Notes: generated from the letters alone by a model not told the origin. A stretch of DNA of 64,000 nt from Haloprofundus halobius (GCF_020097835.1 NZ_CP083666.1:372001-436000), one strand, 5' to 3'; shown: positions 24,552-33,204, counted from the stretch's first letter. A program made the numbers and translations.

Positions 24552-25103
24552 ATGGAGTTCAGGGAAGTCATCGAGACGCGCCGCTCCGTACACGAGTACA
24601 CCGACGAGGAGATCGACGACGAGGAGTCGAAGGCGAAACTCCAGGAGGTCGCGGGCGGCCAGGAACACGTCGGCGACGCCGCGGCGAGCGTCGTCGTCCT
24701 CGGGTCGAAAGACCCCGAGGCGCACGCCGACCGGGTGCTCGACGACTGGGTAGAGAAAGGCGACCTCCCGAACGAGGACGTCCGCGACGCGGTTCGCGCA
24801 AACGTCGACGGGATGGCCGAGATGCCCGAGCCCGAGCGCCGAGTCTGGACGACGCGGAGCACCTCGCTCGTGGGGATGTCCTGATGTACGCCGCGTGGAA
24901 CCGGGGCGTCGCCTCCTGTCCGCTGGAGGGGTTCGACGCCGACGCGCTCACGGAGACGTTCGACGTCGACGACGAGTACGAACCCGTGTTGCTGGTGACG
25001 CTCGGCTACGCGCTCGACGAGGCCGACGACATCGAGAACGAGCGAAAACTGCGGCGACCCGTCGACGAAATCGTCCACTACGAGACGGGCGGTTTTGCAG
25101 CAA
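24552..25103 (+). pseudogene. Nitroreductase family gene, decayed
   Basis: The first frame (ATG 24552 to TGA 24884) reads MEFREVIETRRSVHEYTDEE, a nitroreductase N-terminus, and later ERRVWTTRSTSLVGMS before the stop. The next frame continues the same protein: LMYAAWNRGVASCPLEGF, VLLVTLGYALDEADDIENER and RRPVDEIVHYE. A single C lost around 24881 (TCCTG instead of TCCCTG) explains the shift. In addition about 30 codons are missing after residue 24, including the FMN-contact PSSFNLQPW-type motif that family members have there. The C-terminal stop is also lost. Two or three independent lesions make a sequencing error unlikely as the only cause. FMN-dependent activity is not expected. Confidence 0.75.
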
Positions 25104-25156
25104 AGAGAGGACCGACCGATGTCGACTGTTCGCGTCTTTCGCCTCTGTTCTTCGAT

Positions 25157-25519
25157 TTAGGCGCCCGGGATGCCCAGCGCGGTGAGCTCGACGATTCCGA
25201 AGATGCCGAGAGCGTACAGCACCGCGACGGCGGCGATCCACGCGACGACGCCGATGGCAGCCGCGTTTCCCCATCCGCCGGGGTAGCGCCAGTTGATGAC
25301 GCCGATCCAGGCCAGAAGCGTCAACACCGGCCCGATTATCGGGAGCCAGCCGAAGAAGAAGCTGACGAGACCCCAGACGAGCGCGCCGATGGCCGCCGTC
25401 ACGACGGCGTAGCCGAAGCTCGCCTCCTTGTCGATGAGCAGTCTCACCCCGAGATAGAGGCCGAGTCCTCCGACGAGGAGGTTGACGAGCACGATGAGGA
25501 CGCTGTCGACGAGCGCCAT
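25157..25519 (-). CDS. Membrane protein with about four spans, partner of the amphi-Trp protein gene
   Basis: The 120-residue protein is almost entirely hydrophobic: spans near residues 5-27, 35-57 (VTAAIGALVWGLVSFFFGW), 60-76 and 88-112 (AAAIGVVAWIAAVAVLYAL). No functional motif is visible. ATG 25517-25519 follows the stop of the amphi-Trp gene after one base, so both come from one transcript. It converges on the nitroreductase remnant. Confidence 0.7.
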   Translation of the reverse strand: MALVDSVLIVLVNLLVGGLGLYLGVRLLIDKEASFGYAVVTAAIGALVWGLVSFFFGWLPIIGPVLTLLAWIGVINWRYPGGWGNAAAIGVVAWIAAVAVLYALGIFGIVELTALGIPGA

Positions 25520-25520
25520 C

Positions 25521-25760
25521 TCAGTCCACCTTCCACTCGGCGGTGAGTTCGATCGTCTCCCTGTTTCCTCGAAGCGCCGCGGACCGCTCGACCACCGACA
25601 CTTCGGTGTCGAACGACTCCGGCGGGTGTACGGTCACGTCTTTGTTTCCAACGGTCAGTCGAACTTCGTCGCCCGACTCCAACTCGTCGGCCAGGCTTCG
25701 CAGATAGCTTGCGAACTGCGACCTGGTCTGCTCCTGTTTACTCTCAGTTTTGTCGGCCAT
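25521..25760 (-). CDS. Amphi-Trp domain protein
   Basis: The 79-residue protein starts MADKTESKQEQTRSQFASYL at ATG 25758-25760. It has a helix, then LADELESGDEVRLTVGNKDV and ends RETIELTAEWKVD, with the tryptophan-ending strand that names the amphi-Trp family of halophilic archaea. Function is unknown; the amphipathic strands suggest binding to a membrane or a partner. It overlaps no other gene and is followed after one base by a membrane protein. Confidence 0.7.
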   Translation of the reverse strand: MADKTESKQEQTRSQFASYLRSLADELESGDEVRLTVGNKDVTVHPPESFDTEVSVVERSAALRGNRETIELTAEWKVD

Positions 25761-25845
25761 ACGTGTCTCTCTGTACAACGCAAGAGGAGATAAAAGTCGG
25801 CCGACTGTCAACTGTGACGGAAACTCGCCGAACCGAATACGTCTC

Positions 25846-26940
25846 TTAGAAGATATTCGCCTGCTGGTAGACGCTGATACCGCTCTGGGTGATTTCGTAC
25901 GGTTTCGTCTCGCGGGAGTGGTTGGCGTCGCGTATCTTCTGGATCTCGATGGCCAGTCGCGTCTCCCGGAAGTTCGACGGACGGACGTACTGCAACACGA
26001 ACACCGCGTCGGTGAGATACTCGACGATACCGTGTTTGGAGGTGTAGGGGTTGTCCTCGCTCGCCTCGGAGGTGAGCATCGTCGTCACGCCGACCTGCTT
26101 GAGCGAGCGGGCGAAGTCGAACACCTCGCTGCGCCGCTTCGAGGGGTGGTCGTACATCATCTCCAGAAGCGACACCGAGTCGAGGACGAGTCGGTCGGCC
26201 CCGAACTCCTCGACGAGTTCGGGCAGGTCGTTGCGGATGCTCGCGAGGCTGTTGGCCATCTCGACGGGGTCGAGTTCGACGACGGCGAGGCGGTCCTCCT
26301 CGACGTACCGCCGGAACGGCCACCCCTTCTCTTCGGCCGTCGACAGCACGGCCTCGCGGCTCTGTTCGAGCGTGATGAACACAGCTCTCCCGTCGTCTCG
26401 CAGCGCCTCGTCGAGAAACTGGAGGCCGAACGTCGTCTTCCCGGTCCCGGCGCTGCCGATGGCGACCATGAGCGACCGTTTCGGAATCCCGCCGAGAATC
26501 ATCTCGTCGAGGCCGTCGATGCCGATTCTGACGCGCTCGATGTCGGAGTCGAACGACGACTCGTCGAAATCGTCGTCGCCGAACGTCTCGCCGCCGCCAC
26601 CGAAGCCGAAGTCGTCGCCGGTTCCTCCGCCGCCGAACGCTTCGCCGCCGCCGAAACCGAAGTCGTCGCCAGTTCCGCCACCGCCGAACGCCTCGCCGCC
26701 GAAACCGAAGTTCTCGTTACGACCTTCTCGTTCGTCACGGTCCGGACCGTCGGTCCCCGACGGCGTCGACTCGGCGTTTCCGAGGGGCGAGTCGCTCTCG
26801 GCCGTCTCGCCGTCCGACCCCGTTTCGTCCGCCGCGTCGGCTCCCTCGTTTCCGGCTGCCGCGTCGGCTCCGGCCCTCTCGTCGTCCTCGTCGGACTCCT
26901 CGCGGAGCGCGCGCTCGAACCAGTCGTCGTCTCCGCTCAT
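25846..26940 (-). CDS. KaiC-like RecA-superfamily ATPase with Gly-rich repeat N-terminus
   Basis: The C-terminal 230 residues form one KaiC-type domain: Walker [23 protein letters not shown], Walker [13 protein letters not shown] and a C-terminal strand region [13 protein letters not shown]. Residues 1-77 are highly acidic. Residues 78-123 are tandem repeats of the type [16 protein letters not shown]. Archaeal single-domain KaiC proteins bind ATP and take part in signalling; this one has no attached sensor. ATG 26938-26940 is preceded by GGAGGG close to the start; an upstream extension to 27102 looks untranslated. It diverges from nadK, sharing about 150 bases of promoter region. Confidence 0.82.
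   Translation of the reverse strand: MSGDDDWFERALREESDEDDERAGADAAAGNEGADAADETGSDGETAESDSPLGNAESTPSGTDGPDRDEREGRNENFGFGGEAFGGGGTGDDFGFGGGEAFGGGGTGDDFGFGGGGETFGDDDFDESSFDSDIERVRIGIDGLDEMILGGIPKRSLMVAIGSAGTGKTTFGLQFLDEALRDDGRAVFITLEQSREAVLSTAEEKGWPFRRYVEEDRLAVVELDPVEMANSLASIRNDLPELVEEFGADRLVLDSVSLLEMMYDHPSKRRSEVFDFARSLKQVGVTTMLTSEASEDNPYTSKHGIVEYLTDAVFVLQYVRPSNFRETRLAIEIQKIRDANHSRETKPYEITQSGISVYQQANIF
26611..26709 (-). repeat. In-frame tandem repeat encoding FGFGG...GGGTGDD units
   Basis: Two adjacent units of 48 and 51 bases, plus a partial third down to about 26570, encode a Phe-Gly-rich low-complexity stretch in the KaiC-like protein. The copies differ by a few bases and one codon. Phe-Gly repeats with Asp pairs are typical of flexible, phase-separating or protein-binding segments. 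Copy number could vary between strains. Confidence 0.7.
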
Positions 26941-27059
26941 CGTCCCTCCGTCTCGGATGCGGCGCGGCCGAGTCCGACGCGGCGACACCACCCGGGCGGT
27001 CGACTGCTCATCGTCCGTCTGTCGGATGCCGCCGCTATCAATGTTGCCCGTACGGTGCG

Positions 27060-27068
27060 CTTTTGACG
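27060..27068 (+). promoter_or_regulatory. TATA-type box of nadK
   Basis: CTTTTGACG is about 25 bases before ATG 27089, consistent with leaderless transcription. No ribosome binding sequence precedes the ATG. Confidence 0.35.
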
Positions 27069-27088
27069 GCCGCGGGCGAAGCCGTGGC

Positions 27089-27958
27089 ATGAACGTCGGC
27101 ATCGTCGCTCAGAAGGGCAACAGTCGAGCGGCGTTTCTCGCTGGAGAGCTTCGTGAGCGGCTATCGACGATGAATGTCTCGGTGACGCTGGACGCGGCGA
27201 CGGGCGAGTCGCTCGGACTCGACGGGCGGTCGGTCGAGACGCTCGGCGACTGCGACCTCATCGTCAGCATCGGCGGCGACGGCACGTTTCTGTTCGCGGC
27301 AAGCGGCGCGGACGGCACGCCGATTCTCGGCGTCAACCTCGGCGAGGTCGGCTTTCTGAACGCCGTCGGCCCCGACGACGCCGTCGAAGCGGTAACGGCG
27401 GAGGTCGCCGCCGTCCGCGACGGCGACCAGCGCGTCCGGGTCGTCCCCCGACTCGTCGCCGTCGGCGACGGGTGGCGAAGCGACCCTGCGACGAACGAGG
27501 TCGTCGTCCAGGGCGGTCGCCGGGGCCGCGGTGGGGGTGTCGACGTGGAAGTTCGAATCGACGGCTCGCTGTACACCGGCGGCCACGTCGACGGCCTGCT
27601 CGTGGCGACGCCGACCGGGAGCACGGCGTACAACTTGAGCGAGCGCGGTCCGCTCGTCCATCCGAGCGTCGGCGGCCTCGTCGTCAACGAGATGTGTCCC
27701 GACGAGGGGATGCCGCCGCTTCTCGTCGCCCCCGACGCCACGGTGACCGTGACGGTGAACGGCGTCGGCGGACGCGGTGGGACCGGCGGGACCGCCGCGA
27801 GCGGCTCCGGAGCCGACGAAGCCGTCGTCGTCAGCGACGGCAAACACTCCTACCCCATCGACGCGCCGACCGAGGTCGAGATCCGGCGAGCGGAGACGCC
27901 GCTGCGCATCGCCGGCCCCTCGTCGGACTTCTTCGAGGCGCTCAACAAACTCGACTGA
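27089..27958 (+). CDS. nadK: NAD kinase
   Basis: NAD kinase phosphorylates NAD+ to NADP+ with ATP or polyphosphate. The 289-residue protein has the catalytic GGDGTFL (residues 62-68, D64 as base), [10 protein letters not shown], and the NAD-binding [21 protein letters not shown] (quoted here in part: [12 protein letters not shown]). The central region is normal for archaeal enzymes; residues 225-250 carry a Gly-rich insertion ([19 protein letters not shown]) typical of halophile loops. Start [10 protein letters not shown] at 27089. Confidence 0.93.
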   Translation: MNVGIVAQKGNSRAAFLAGELRERLSTMNVSVTLDAATGESLGLDGRSVETLGDCDLIVSIGGDGTFLFAASGADGTPILGVNLGEVGFLNAVGPDDAVEAVTAEVAAVRDGDQRVRVVPRLVAVGDGWRSDPATNEVVVQGGRRGRGGGVDVEVRIDGSLYTGGHVDGLLVATPTGSTAYNLSERGPLVHPSVGGLVVNEMCPDEGMPPLLVAPDATVTVTVNGVGGRGGTGGTAASGSGADEAVVVSDGKHSYPIDAPTEVEIRRAETPLRIAGPSSDFFEALNKLD

Positions 27959-28211
27959 CCGGGCGCCGCGTACAGCGTCGGCTCTCGGCGTTCGCTCGCT
28001 CTCTCAGTTACCGAACGAAAAGTGCAGGAGCGACCGCTGCGGGCACGCGAGTGGTAGGTGACCAGATCACCAATCCCCGTGCAACGGTCGGTCCTGTGGT
28101 GCTTCCTACGCGGCCGGTCGGGTTAACGACTTTCACACGGACGACGGACAGTCACCGACGCGATGCTGTCTGCCGGGTCGGCGGACCGCCGGCGGTGCCG
28201 TCGACCGCCGC

Positions 28212-31200
28212 TCAGTCCCGACCCCACTCGGCCGTCCGGCGCGGACGGTCCGAGACGGCCATCACGTCGAGCGGTTCGTCGCTGACTTCGAGCGCCGTCA
28301 GCGCCGCCTTCGTGCTCGCCTCCGTCGAGAAGTACGGCACTTCCTCTTCGACGCAGGTCTCCAGCAGGTCGCGGTCGTCGGAGACGACGAGCTCCACGTC
28401 GCCTTTGCGAATCGCCGCGGTCACGTCGTCGAACTCGCCGAGGTCGTAGACGGTCGCTAATTCCTCGCGGAGGGCATCGGCTTCCTCGCTCTCCGGGGCG
28501 GGGAATGCGTCGCCGGCGAACGAGACGACGGCCGTCCCGCCTTCGGGAATCGGCGATCCGGCGGCCGACTGCGCCTTCTCGTACGCCTTCCCGAACGAGC
28601 GGGCGGTGCCCATCACTTCACCCGTGGACTTCATCTCCGGGCCGAGGCGCGGGTCGCTGCCCGGCAGGCGGTCGAACGGGAGGACGACCTCCTTCACGCT
28701 CGCGTGCTCGGGAATCTGTTCTTCCACACTGAGTTCGGCGAGCGACGCGCCGGCCATCGTCTTTGCCGCGAGTTTCGCGATGGGGACGCCTGCGGCCTTC
28801 GAGACGAACGGCACCGTCCGCGACGAGCGCGGGTTCGCTTCGAGGACGTACACTTCCCCGTCTTTGACGGCGAGCTGAACGTTCAACAGGCCGACCGTCG
28901 AGAGCGCGCGAGCGATGTCCTCGGTGACCTCGCGGACGCGACTCATCGTCTCGGCGTCGAGCGACTGCGGCGGTATGACACAGGCGGAGTCGCCCGAGTG
29001 GACGCCTGCGGATTCGACGTGCTCCATCACGCCGCCGATTATCACGTCGTCGCCGTCGGAGACGGCGTCTACGTCGAGTTCGATTGCCCCGTCGAGGAAC
29101 TCGTCGACGAGAATCGGCTTGTCGGGGCTGACGCGGACGGCTTCTTCGATGTACGTCTCCAACTCGCTGTCGTCGTCGACGACGCGCATCGCGCGGCCGC
29201 CGAGCACGTAACTCGGGCGGACGAGCACCGGATAGCCGATGTCGCCTGCGAGCTCGAGTGCCTCTTGCTCAGTTGTCGCCGTTCCCCCACGGGGTTGGGC
29301 GACGCCCATCTCGTCCATCAGCGCGTTGAACCGGTCGCGGTCCTCCGCGAGGTCCATCGCTTCGACGGTAGTACCGAGAATCTCGCAGTCGAGGCCTCTC
29401 CGCTGGAGTTCTCCTTCCAAGGGTTCGCCGACGTTGACCGAGGTCTGCCCGCCGAACTGCACCATCACGCCGTCGGCACCCGTGGCTTCGACGACGTCGG
29501 CGACCTCCTCGGCGGTGATGGGCTCGAAGAACAACCCGTCTGAGGTGTCGTAGTCCGTCGAGACGGTCTCGGGGTTGTTGTTGACGACGTGAGCGTCGAT
29601 ACCCATCTCGCGGAGCGCGCGGACCGCGTGCACCGCGCAGTAGTCGAACTCGACGCCCTGGCCGATGCGGATCGGGCCGCCGCCGACGACGACGACGCTC
29701 GTCGCGTCGCGGTCGACACGCACCTCGTCCAGCGGGTCACCGTTGAGGTACTCCGGCTGGCGCGCCGAGTAGTAGTACGGCGTCGACGCCTCGAACTCGC
29801 CCGCACAGGTGTCGACCTGCTTGAACGAGCGGTCGGGGACGTTCATCTCGACCTCCTCGACGCCGACGCCCGCCGTCGCGGCGACGTCGACGTTCGTCAG
29901 CCCCGCCGAGGCGGCCGCGGAGAAGTCGCCTTCCGCGGCGGCGACGGTCGATTCGACGACTCGGCCGTAGCGCTCGACGTACCACGACTCGATGCCCGTC
30001 AGTTCCGCCACGTCGGCGACGGAGTACCCACGCTCGAACGCTTCAAACATGGCATATGGGCGGTCGGGCGTCGGAGTTTCGAGGTACTCTTCCTCTAACT
30101 GCTCGTCGCTCACGTCGGCCCAGTCGACGGCGGGCTCGTACTCCGAGGAGCGAAGCGCCTTCAACAGCGACTCCTCGAACGTCCGGCCGATGGCCATCGC
30201 CTCACCCGTCGACTTCATCGCCGTGCCCAATTCGAACTCTACGTCGTCGAACTTGTCCTTGGGCCAGCGCGGCACCTTCGTCACGATGTAGTCGATGGCC
30301 GGTTCGAAGGCGGCGGTCGTCTCGCCGGTGATCTCGTTTTCTATCTCGTGGAGGCGCTTGCCGAGGGCGACCTTCGCCGTCACGCGGGCGATGGGGTAGC
30401 CCGTCGCCTTCGACGCCAGCGCCGAGGAGCGCGAGACGCGCGGATTCACTTCCACCACACGGTACTCGCCGCCGGGCGTGCCGTCGTCGCGCCACGCGAA
30501 CTGGATGTTACAGCCGCCCTGGATGCCGAGTTCACGAATGACTTCGAGCGCGGCGTCGCGCATCTCCTGGTGGCCGTCGTCCGGAATCACCTGCGAGGGC
30601 GTGACGACGACGGACTCGCCGGTGTGGATGCCCATCGGATCGAGGTTCTCCATGTTGCAGATGATGATACAGGAGTCGTCGGCGTCGCGCATCACCTCGT
30701 ACTCCAGTTCGACCCAGCCCGCGATGGACTCGGTGATGAGTACCTCGCTGTTGCGCGAGAGACGCAGGCCCTTGCGGACGCGTTCGACCAGTTCCTCCAT
30801 CTCGTCGACGACGCCCGACCCCGACCCGCCGAGGGTGTACGTCGTGCGCGCGATGACGGGGAGGCCGCCGACTTCTTCGACGGCGGCGTCGATGCGGTCG
30901 CGCAGCGCCGCTTCGTCGAGGTTCGTCACCGACTCGCCCTCGTCGAGCGTGATGGTCGTCGAACGCGGCATGGGCTGGCCGATCTTCTCCATGCGCTGGC
31001 GGAAGAGGTCGCGGTCCTCCGTCGCGTAGATGGTGTCCAGCGGCGTCCCCATGATTTCGACGTCGTGTTCTTCGAGGACGCCCTCCTCGGCGAGTTCGGC
31101 GGTGACGTTCAGCCCCGTCTGGCCCCCAAGGCCGGCGATGACGCCGTCGGGCTGTTCCTTCTCGATTATCTCCGAGATGGCTTCGGTCGTGATTGGTTCG

Positions 31201-31424
31201 ATGTAGACGCGGTCGGCCATCTCCGGGTCGGTCATGATGGTCGCGGGGTTCGAGTTGACGAGGACGACTCGCGCCCCCTCCTCTCGGAGCGCCCGGCACG
31301 CCTGTGCACCAGAGTAGTCGAACTCCGCCGCCTGTCCGATTTGGATGGGGCCGCTGCCGATGAGCAGGATGGTCCGGTCGTTGGACGTCGCCTGCTGGTC
31401 TGTCGAGAGTGCCTCGTCGGTCAT
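28212..31424 (-). CDS. carB: Carbamoyl-phosphate synthase large subunit
   Basis: CarB makes carbamoyl phosphate for arginine and pyrimidine synthesis from bicarbonate, ammonia from CarA, and two ATP. The 1070-residue protein shows the duplicated layout: first half starting ILLIGSGPIQIGQAAEFDYS and second half starting VVVVGGGPIRIGQGVEFDYC, each with ATP-grasp motifs (VNPRVSRSSALASKATGYP and LEANPRSSRTVPFVSKAAG), and a C-terminal methylglyoxal-synthase-like allosteric domain from about 935. Length is normal. ATG 31422-31424 is chosen; the frame continues upstream with unlikely codons. A TATA box is 23-31 bases before it. carA is not in the window. Confidence 0.97.
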   Translation of the reverse strand: MTDEALSTDQQATSNDRTILLIGSGPIQIGQAAEFDYSGAQACRALREEGARVVLVNSNPATIMTDPEMADRVYIEPITTEAISEIIEKEQPDGVIAGLGGQTGLNVTAELAEEGVLEEHDVEIMGTPLDTIYATEDRDLFRQRMEKIGQPMPRSTTITLDEGESVTNLDEAALRDRIDAAVEEVGGLPVIARTTYTLGGSGSGVVDEMEELVERVRKGLRLSRNSEVLITESIAGWVELEYEVMRDADDSCIIICNMENLDPMGIHTGESVVVTPSQVIPDDGHQEMRDAALEVIRELGIQGGCNIQFAWRDDGTPGGEYRVVEVNPRVSRSSALASKATGYPIARVTAKVALGKRLHEIENEITGETTAAFEPAIDYIVTKVPRWPKDKFDDVEFELGTAMKSTGEAMAIGRTFEESLLKALRSSEYEPAVDWADVSDEQLEEEYLETPTPDRPYAMFEAFERGYSVADVAELTGIESWYVERYGRVVESTVAAAEGDFSAAASAGLTNVDVAATAGVGVEEVEMNVPDRSFKQVDTCAGEFEASTPYYYSARQPEYLNGDPLDEVRVDRDATSVVVVGGGPIRIGQGVEFDYCAVHAVRALREMGIDAHVVNNNPETVSTDYDTSDGLFFEPITAEEVADVVEATGADGVMVQFGGQTSVNVGEPLEGELQRRGLDCEILGTTVEAMDLAEDRDRFNALMDEMGVAQPRGGTATTEQEALELAGDIGYPVLVRPSYVLGGRAMRVVDDDSELETYIEEAVRVSPDKPILVDEFLDGAIELDVDAVSDGDDVIIGGVMEHVESAGVHSGDSACVIPPQSLDAETMSRVREVTEDIARALSTVGLLNVQLAVKDGEVYVLEANPRSSRTVPFVSKAAGVPIAKLAAKTMAGASLAELSVEEQIPEHASVKEVVLPFDRLPGSDPRLGPEMKSTGEVMGTARSFGKAYEKAQSAAGSPIPEGGTAVVSFAGDAFPAPESEEADALREELATVYDLGEFDDVTAAIRKGDVELVVSDDRDLLETCVEEEVPYFSTEASTKAALTALEVSDEPLDVMAVSDRPRRTAEWGRD

Positions 31425-31446
31425 CGTTCCAGGAAAGTTCGTACAT

Positions 31447-31455
31447 CGTAATAAG
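31447..31455 (-). promoter_or_regulatory. TATA box of carB
   Basis: CTTATTACG on the minus strand lies 23-31 bases upstream of the carB ATG, so transcription should start at or next to the start codon. No arginine- or pyrimidine-dependent leader is therefore expected. Confidence 0.5.
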
Positions 31456-31817
31456 CCCGGCGAAACAATGCGATATACGTAACCTCTTTTCGAATATCGA
31501 AGTCCTGACCATCGGCCGACGCATAGTTTCGGAATTGAAGGAGTTACCACTAACCGTTTATAAAGAGTGAGGAGAATATTCGTGCCTTCAGGCGCGGGAG
31601 GATGTCAAGTCGTCCGGACGGAAGCTACTGCCTCACGCGGCCGAGGATACGGTAGAAACGACGTCCGGGGGCACGTCGATCGTGGCCTCCAATCTCGAAG
31701 AACGCGAAAAAACCAGAAGCCACTCCGTCGTACCGGGGCCGTCACAGTAACTGTCGGCGCTGGCGTGGTGCGCCGCCGTTTCGGTCGGTTCGTCCGTTTT
31801 CACCTCGTTCTACCCGC
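31456..31817. other. Non-coding gap between carB and a winged-helix gene
   Basis: Apart from the TnpB-element-like end at 31574-31609 and the GTTTATAAAG box at 31556-31565, I see no gene here. Short open frames exist on both strands but their composition is not protein-like and they lack start signals. Confidence 0.5.
31556..31609 (+). mobile_element. Orphan right-end-like motif of an IS200/IS605-TnpB (IS1341-type) element
   Basis: The sequence GAATATT, then CGTGCC-TTCA-GGCGCG as a six-pair hairpin (31581-31596), then GGAGGATGTCAAG (31597-31609) follows the pattern I know from the right ends of haloarchaeal IS1341-type elements: GAAT, a GC stem with a TTCA or TTTA loop, then GGAGGATGTCA. In such elements this part also forms the 3' end of the guide RNA used by TnpB. 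Upstream is a strong TATA-like GTTTATAAAG (31556-31565). No tnpB, tnpA or left end is present nearby, so this is either a remnant or a solo RNA-producing end. Confidence 0.55.
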
Positions 31818-32027
31818 TCAGTCGAGTCGATACCGATAGGGCGTCTCGCGGATGACGGTCACGCCGCCGCTTTCGGCGTAGTGACCGAGCACCGTCGCGA
31901 CGCGGTGCGAACTGTTCAACTTCTCGTGCCCTTCGAGAGACGACGTGATCTCGCGCGCGGTCAGCGGCTGCTCTGCCTCGGAGAGCACACCCTTGATGCG
32001 CTCGAACTCCCCGTGATGGGTGTGCAT
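31818..32027 (-). CDS. Small winged-helix DNA-binding protein
   Basis: The 69-residue protein begins MHTHHGEFERIKGVLSEAEQ, continues with the helix-turn-helix PLTAREITSSLEGHEKLNSS and ends with the wing VTVIRETPYRYRLD. The whole sequence is one winged-helix domain, probably a transcription regulator acting as a dimer. ATG 32025-32027 is the best start because upstream codons are not protein-like. Its target is unknown; it lies between carB and the DUF5815 gene and probably has its own promoter in the 160 bases upstream. Confidence 0.6.
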   Translation of the reverse strand: MHTHHGEFERIKGVLSEAEQPLTAREITSSLEGHEKLNSSHRVATVLGHYAESGGVTVIRETPYRYRLD

Positions 32028-32124
32028 GAAGGTGTGGTCACCCCCGACACTCTTAGTACTGCGTACGCCAGGCGTCTGACGCTCTCTCCGACGAGGCAAA
32101 CATCGAATCATCGTCGCAATCTCA

Positions 32125-32156
32125 CGAATAAAAAATAGTCTTACGGAGCGTAAGAC
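32125..32156 (-). terminator. Hairpin plus T-run behind the DUF5815 gene
   Basis: On the minus strand GTCTTACG-CTC-CGTAAGAC (32138-32156) forms an 8-bp stem with a 3-base loop, followed by TATTTTTTATTCG containing six Ts. It lies 33 bases after the stop of the gene at 32189-32725. Archaea usually terminate at T-runs alone, so the perfect stem is of interest. Confidence 0.65.
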
Positions 32157-32188
32157 GGGCCGACCGACACGACGCCGCAGTAGGGCGA

Positions 32189-32725
32189 TTACTGCGCGTA
32201 CACGTCGTCCGACGAGAAGTCGCGCTCGGCGCGGTACTGTTCGACGAACTCGCCCACGTCGAACTGCAGCATCTCCGTCTCGAACCGCGAGAGTGCGGCG
32301 TCGTCGTCGGCGTGACTGACGGCGTGCTCCATCAGTTCGACGACGAGTTCGACGATTATCTCGTGGAGGCGACGCGAGTCGAACTCCGTCACCCAGACCA
32401 TCGCGTAGCCGACCTGCTGGTCCTCGCTCACGTCCTCGCTCGCGACGCGGCCGGGGAACTCTTCGAGGACGATACCCATCAGATGCGGCGTGCCGAACTC
32501 GGGCATCTCCTCGCTGGTCGTCTCGATGGCCTCGCGCAGCACTTCGACGAGAAACTCGGGGACGAACCGCTCGGGCGGGTGAGAGTCGGTGACGACGGCG
32601 TGCGTCTCGCCGCACACGCAGTCGAACTCGCGCATCCCCAAATCGAGGTCTCTGACGTGCTTCGTCTCGCCGCAGGGGAGTTCGAGTTCGTCGCCCCCGC
32701 CTCCGGGGACGCGCGGTTGTGCCAT
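32189..32725 (-). CDS. DUF5815 family protein with cysteine pairs
   Basis: The 178-residue protein has a small N-terminal domain with Cys18 (ELPCGETKHV) and Cys36/Cys38 (FDCVCGETHAVV), which could bind zinc or be redox-active, and a helical C-terminal domain (FLVEVLREAIETTSEE, LHEIIVELVVELMEHAV). The family, DUF5815 by my recollection, occurs only in haloarchaea and has no known function. Start ATG 32723-32725. A clear hairpin terminator follows. Confidence 0.65.
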   Translation of the reverse strand: MAQPRVPGGGGDELELPCGETKHVRDLDLGMREFDCVCGETHAVVTDSHPPERFVPEFLVEVLREAIETTSEEMPEFGTPHLMGIVLEEFPGRVASEDVSEDQQVGYAMVWVTEFDSRRLHEIIVELVVELMEHAVSHADDDAALSRFETEMLQFDVGEFVEQYRAERDFSSDDVYAQ

Positions 32726-32765
32726 ACCCCCGATTGCAGCCTCGTAGATTTAAAAGCGCGTTTGT

Positions 32766-33077
32766 TCACTCCTCGTCGTCTTCCTCGTCTTCGTTTTCCG
32801 ACTCCATCTCTTCGATGTCGCTCTCGCTTTCGCTCGCCGCGTCGACACCGCCGGGTGCCACGTCCTCCGTGGACTCCTCGAACTCGCTCAGTTCAGCGTC
32901 TTCGTCGTCCTCGTCCGATTCGACGCCCTCTATTTCGAGTTCGACTTCGATGGAGACGCCGTCGACTTCCAGTTCGGCCTCGGCGCTGCGCGTTTCGCCC
33001 ACTTCGATTTCGAGTTCCTGCCGGTCGACTTCCACTTCCACTTCGACGTCCACGTCGACGTCCGGTTGGTCTGCCAT
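32766..33077 (-). CDS. Extremely acidic Val/Glu-repeat protein
   Basis: The 103-residue protein from ATG 33075-33077 alternates Val with Asp or Glu at its start (DVDVDVEVEVEVDRQELEIE) and again around residues 35-55 (AELEVDGVSIEVELEIEGVE). Such spacing would give strands with one acidic and one aliphatic face. The last 45 residues are almost only Glu, Asp and Ser. No Lys is present. I do not recognise the family; a surface or salt-dependent scaffold protein is possible. It could equally be low-complexity translation of biased DNA, but codon choice and start context look coding. Confidence 0.5.
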   Translation of the reverse strand: MADQPDVDVDVEVEVEVDRQELEIEVGETRSAEAELEVDGVSIEVELEIEGVESDEDDEDAELSEFEESTEDVAPGGVDAASESESDIEEMESENEDEEDDEE

Positions 33078-33173
33078 GGACGACCGTACGACCGAGAGCG
33101 CCAAATAGCTCTGTGGTCACCACCCCGTCGACCGGATGATAACCCTAACCTACCGGTCCGAACCAGCCATAAG

Positions 33174-33182
33174 CGACTTACC
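33174..33182 (+). promoter_or_regulatory. TATA-type box of the FAD oxidoreductase gene
   Basis: CGACTTACC lies 23-31 bases before ATG 33205. A leaderless transcript is predicted. Confidence 0.35.
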
Positions 33183-33204
33183 TCGATACGCCGCAGTATC
33201 GGGT

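Noticed and set aside
26611-26709. Possible CRISPR array or minisatellite
   Set aside because: There are only two full units, in frame with a coding sequence, with no spacers. It is an amino acid repeat in the KaiC-like protein.
26051-27088. Upstream extension of the nadK frame
   Set aside because: It runs antisense to the KaiC-like gene and is Ser/Pro-rich. NadK normally starts MNVGIV, as at 27089.
31567-31839. A 90-codon open frame between carB and the winged-helix gene
   Set aside because: It covers the TnpB-like end and has an Arg/Gly/Val-rich product with no regular pattern; treated as non-coding.
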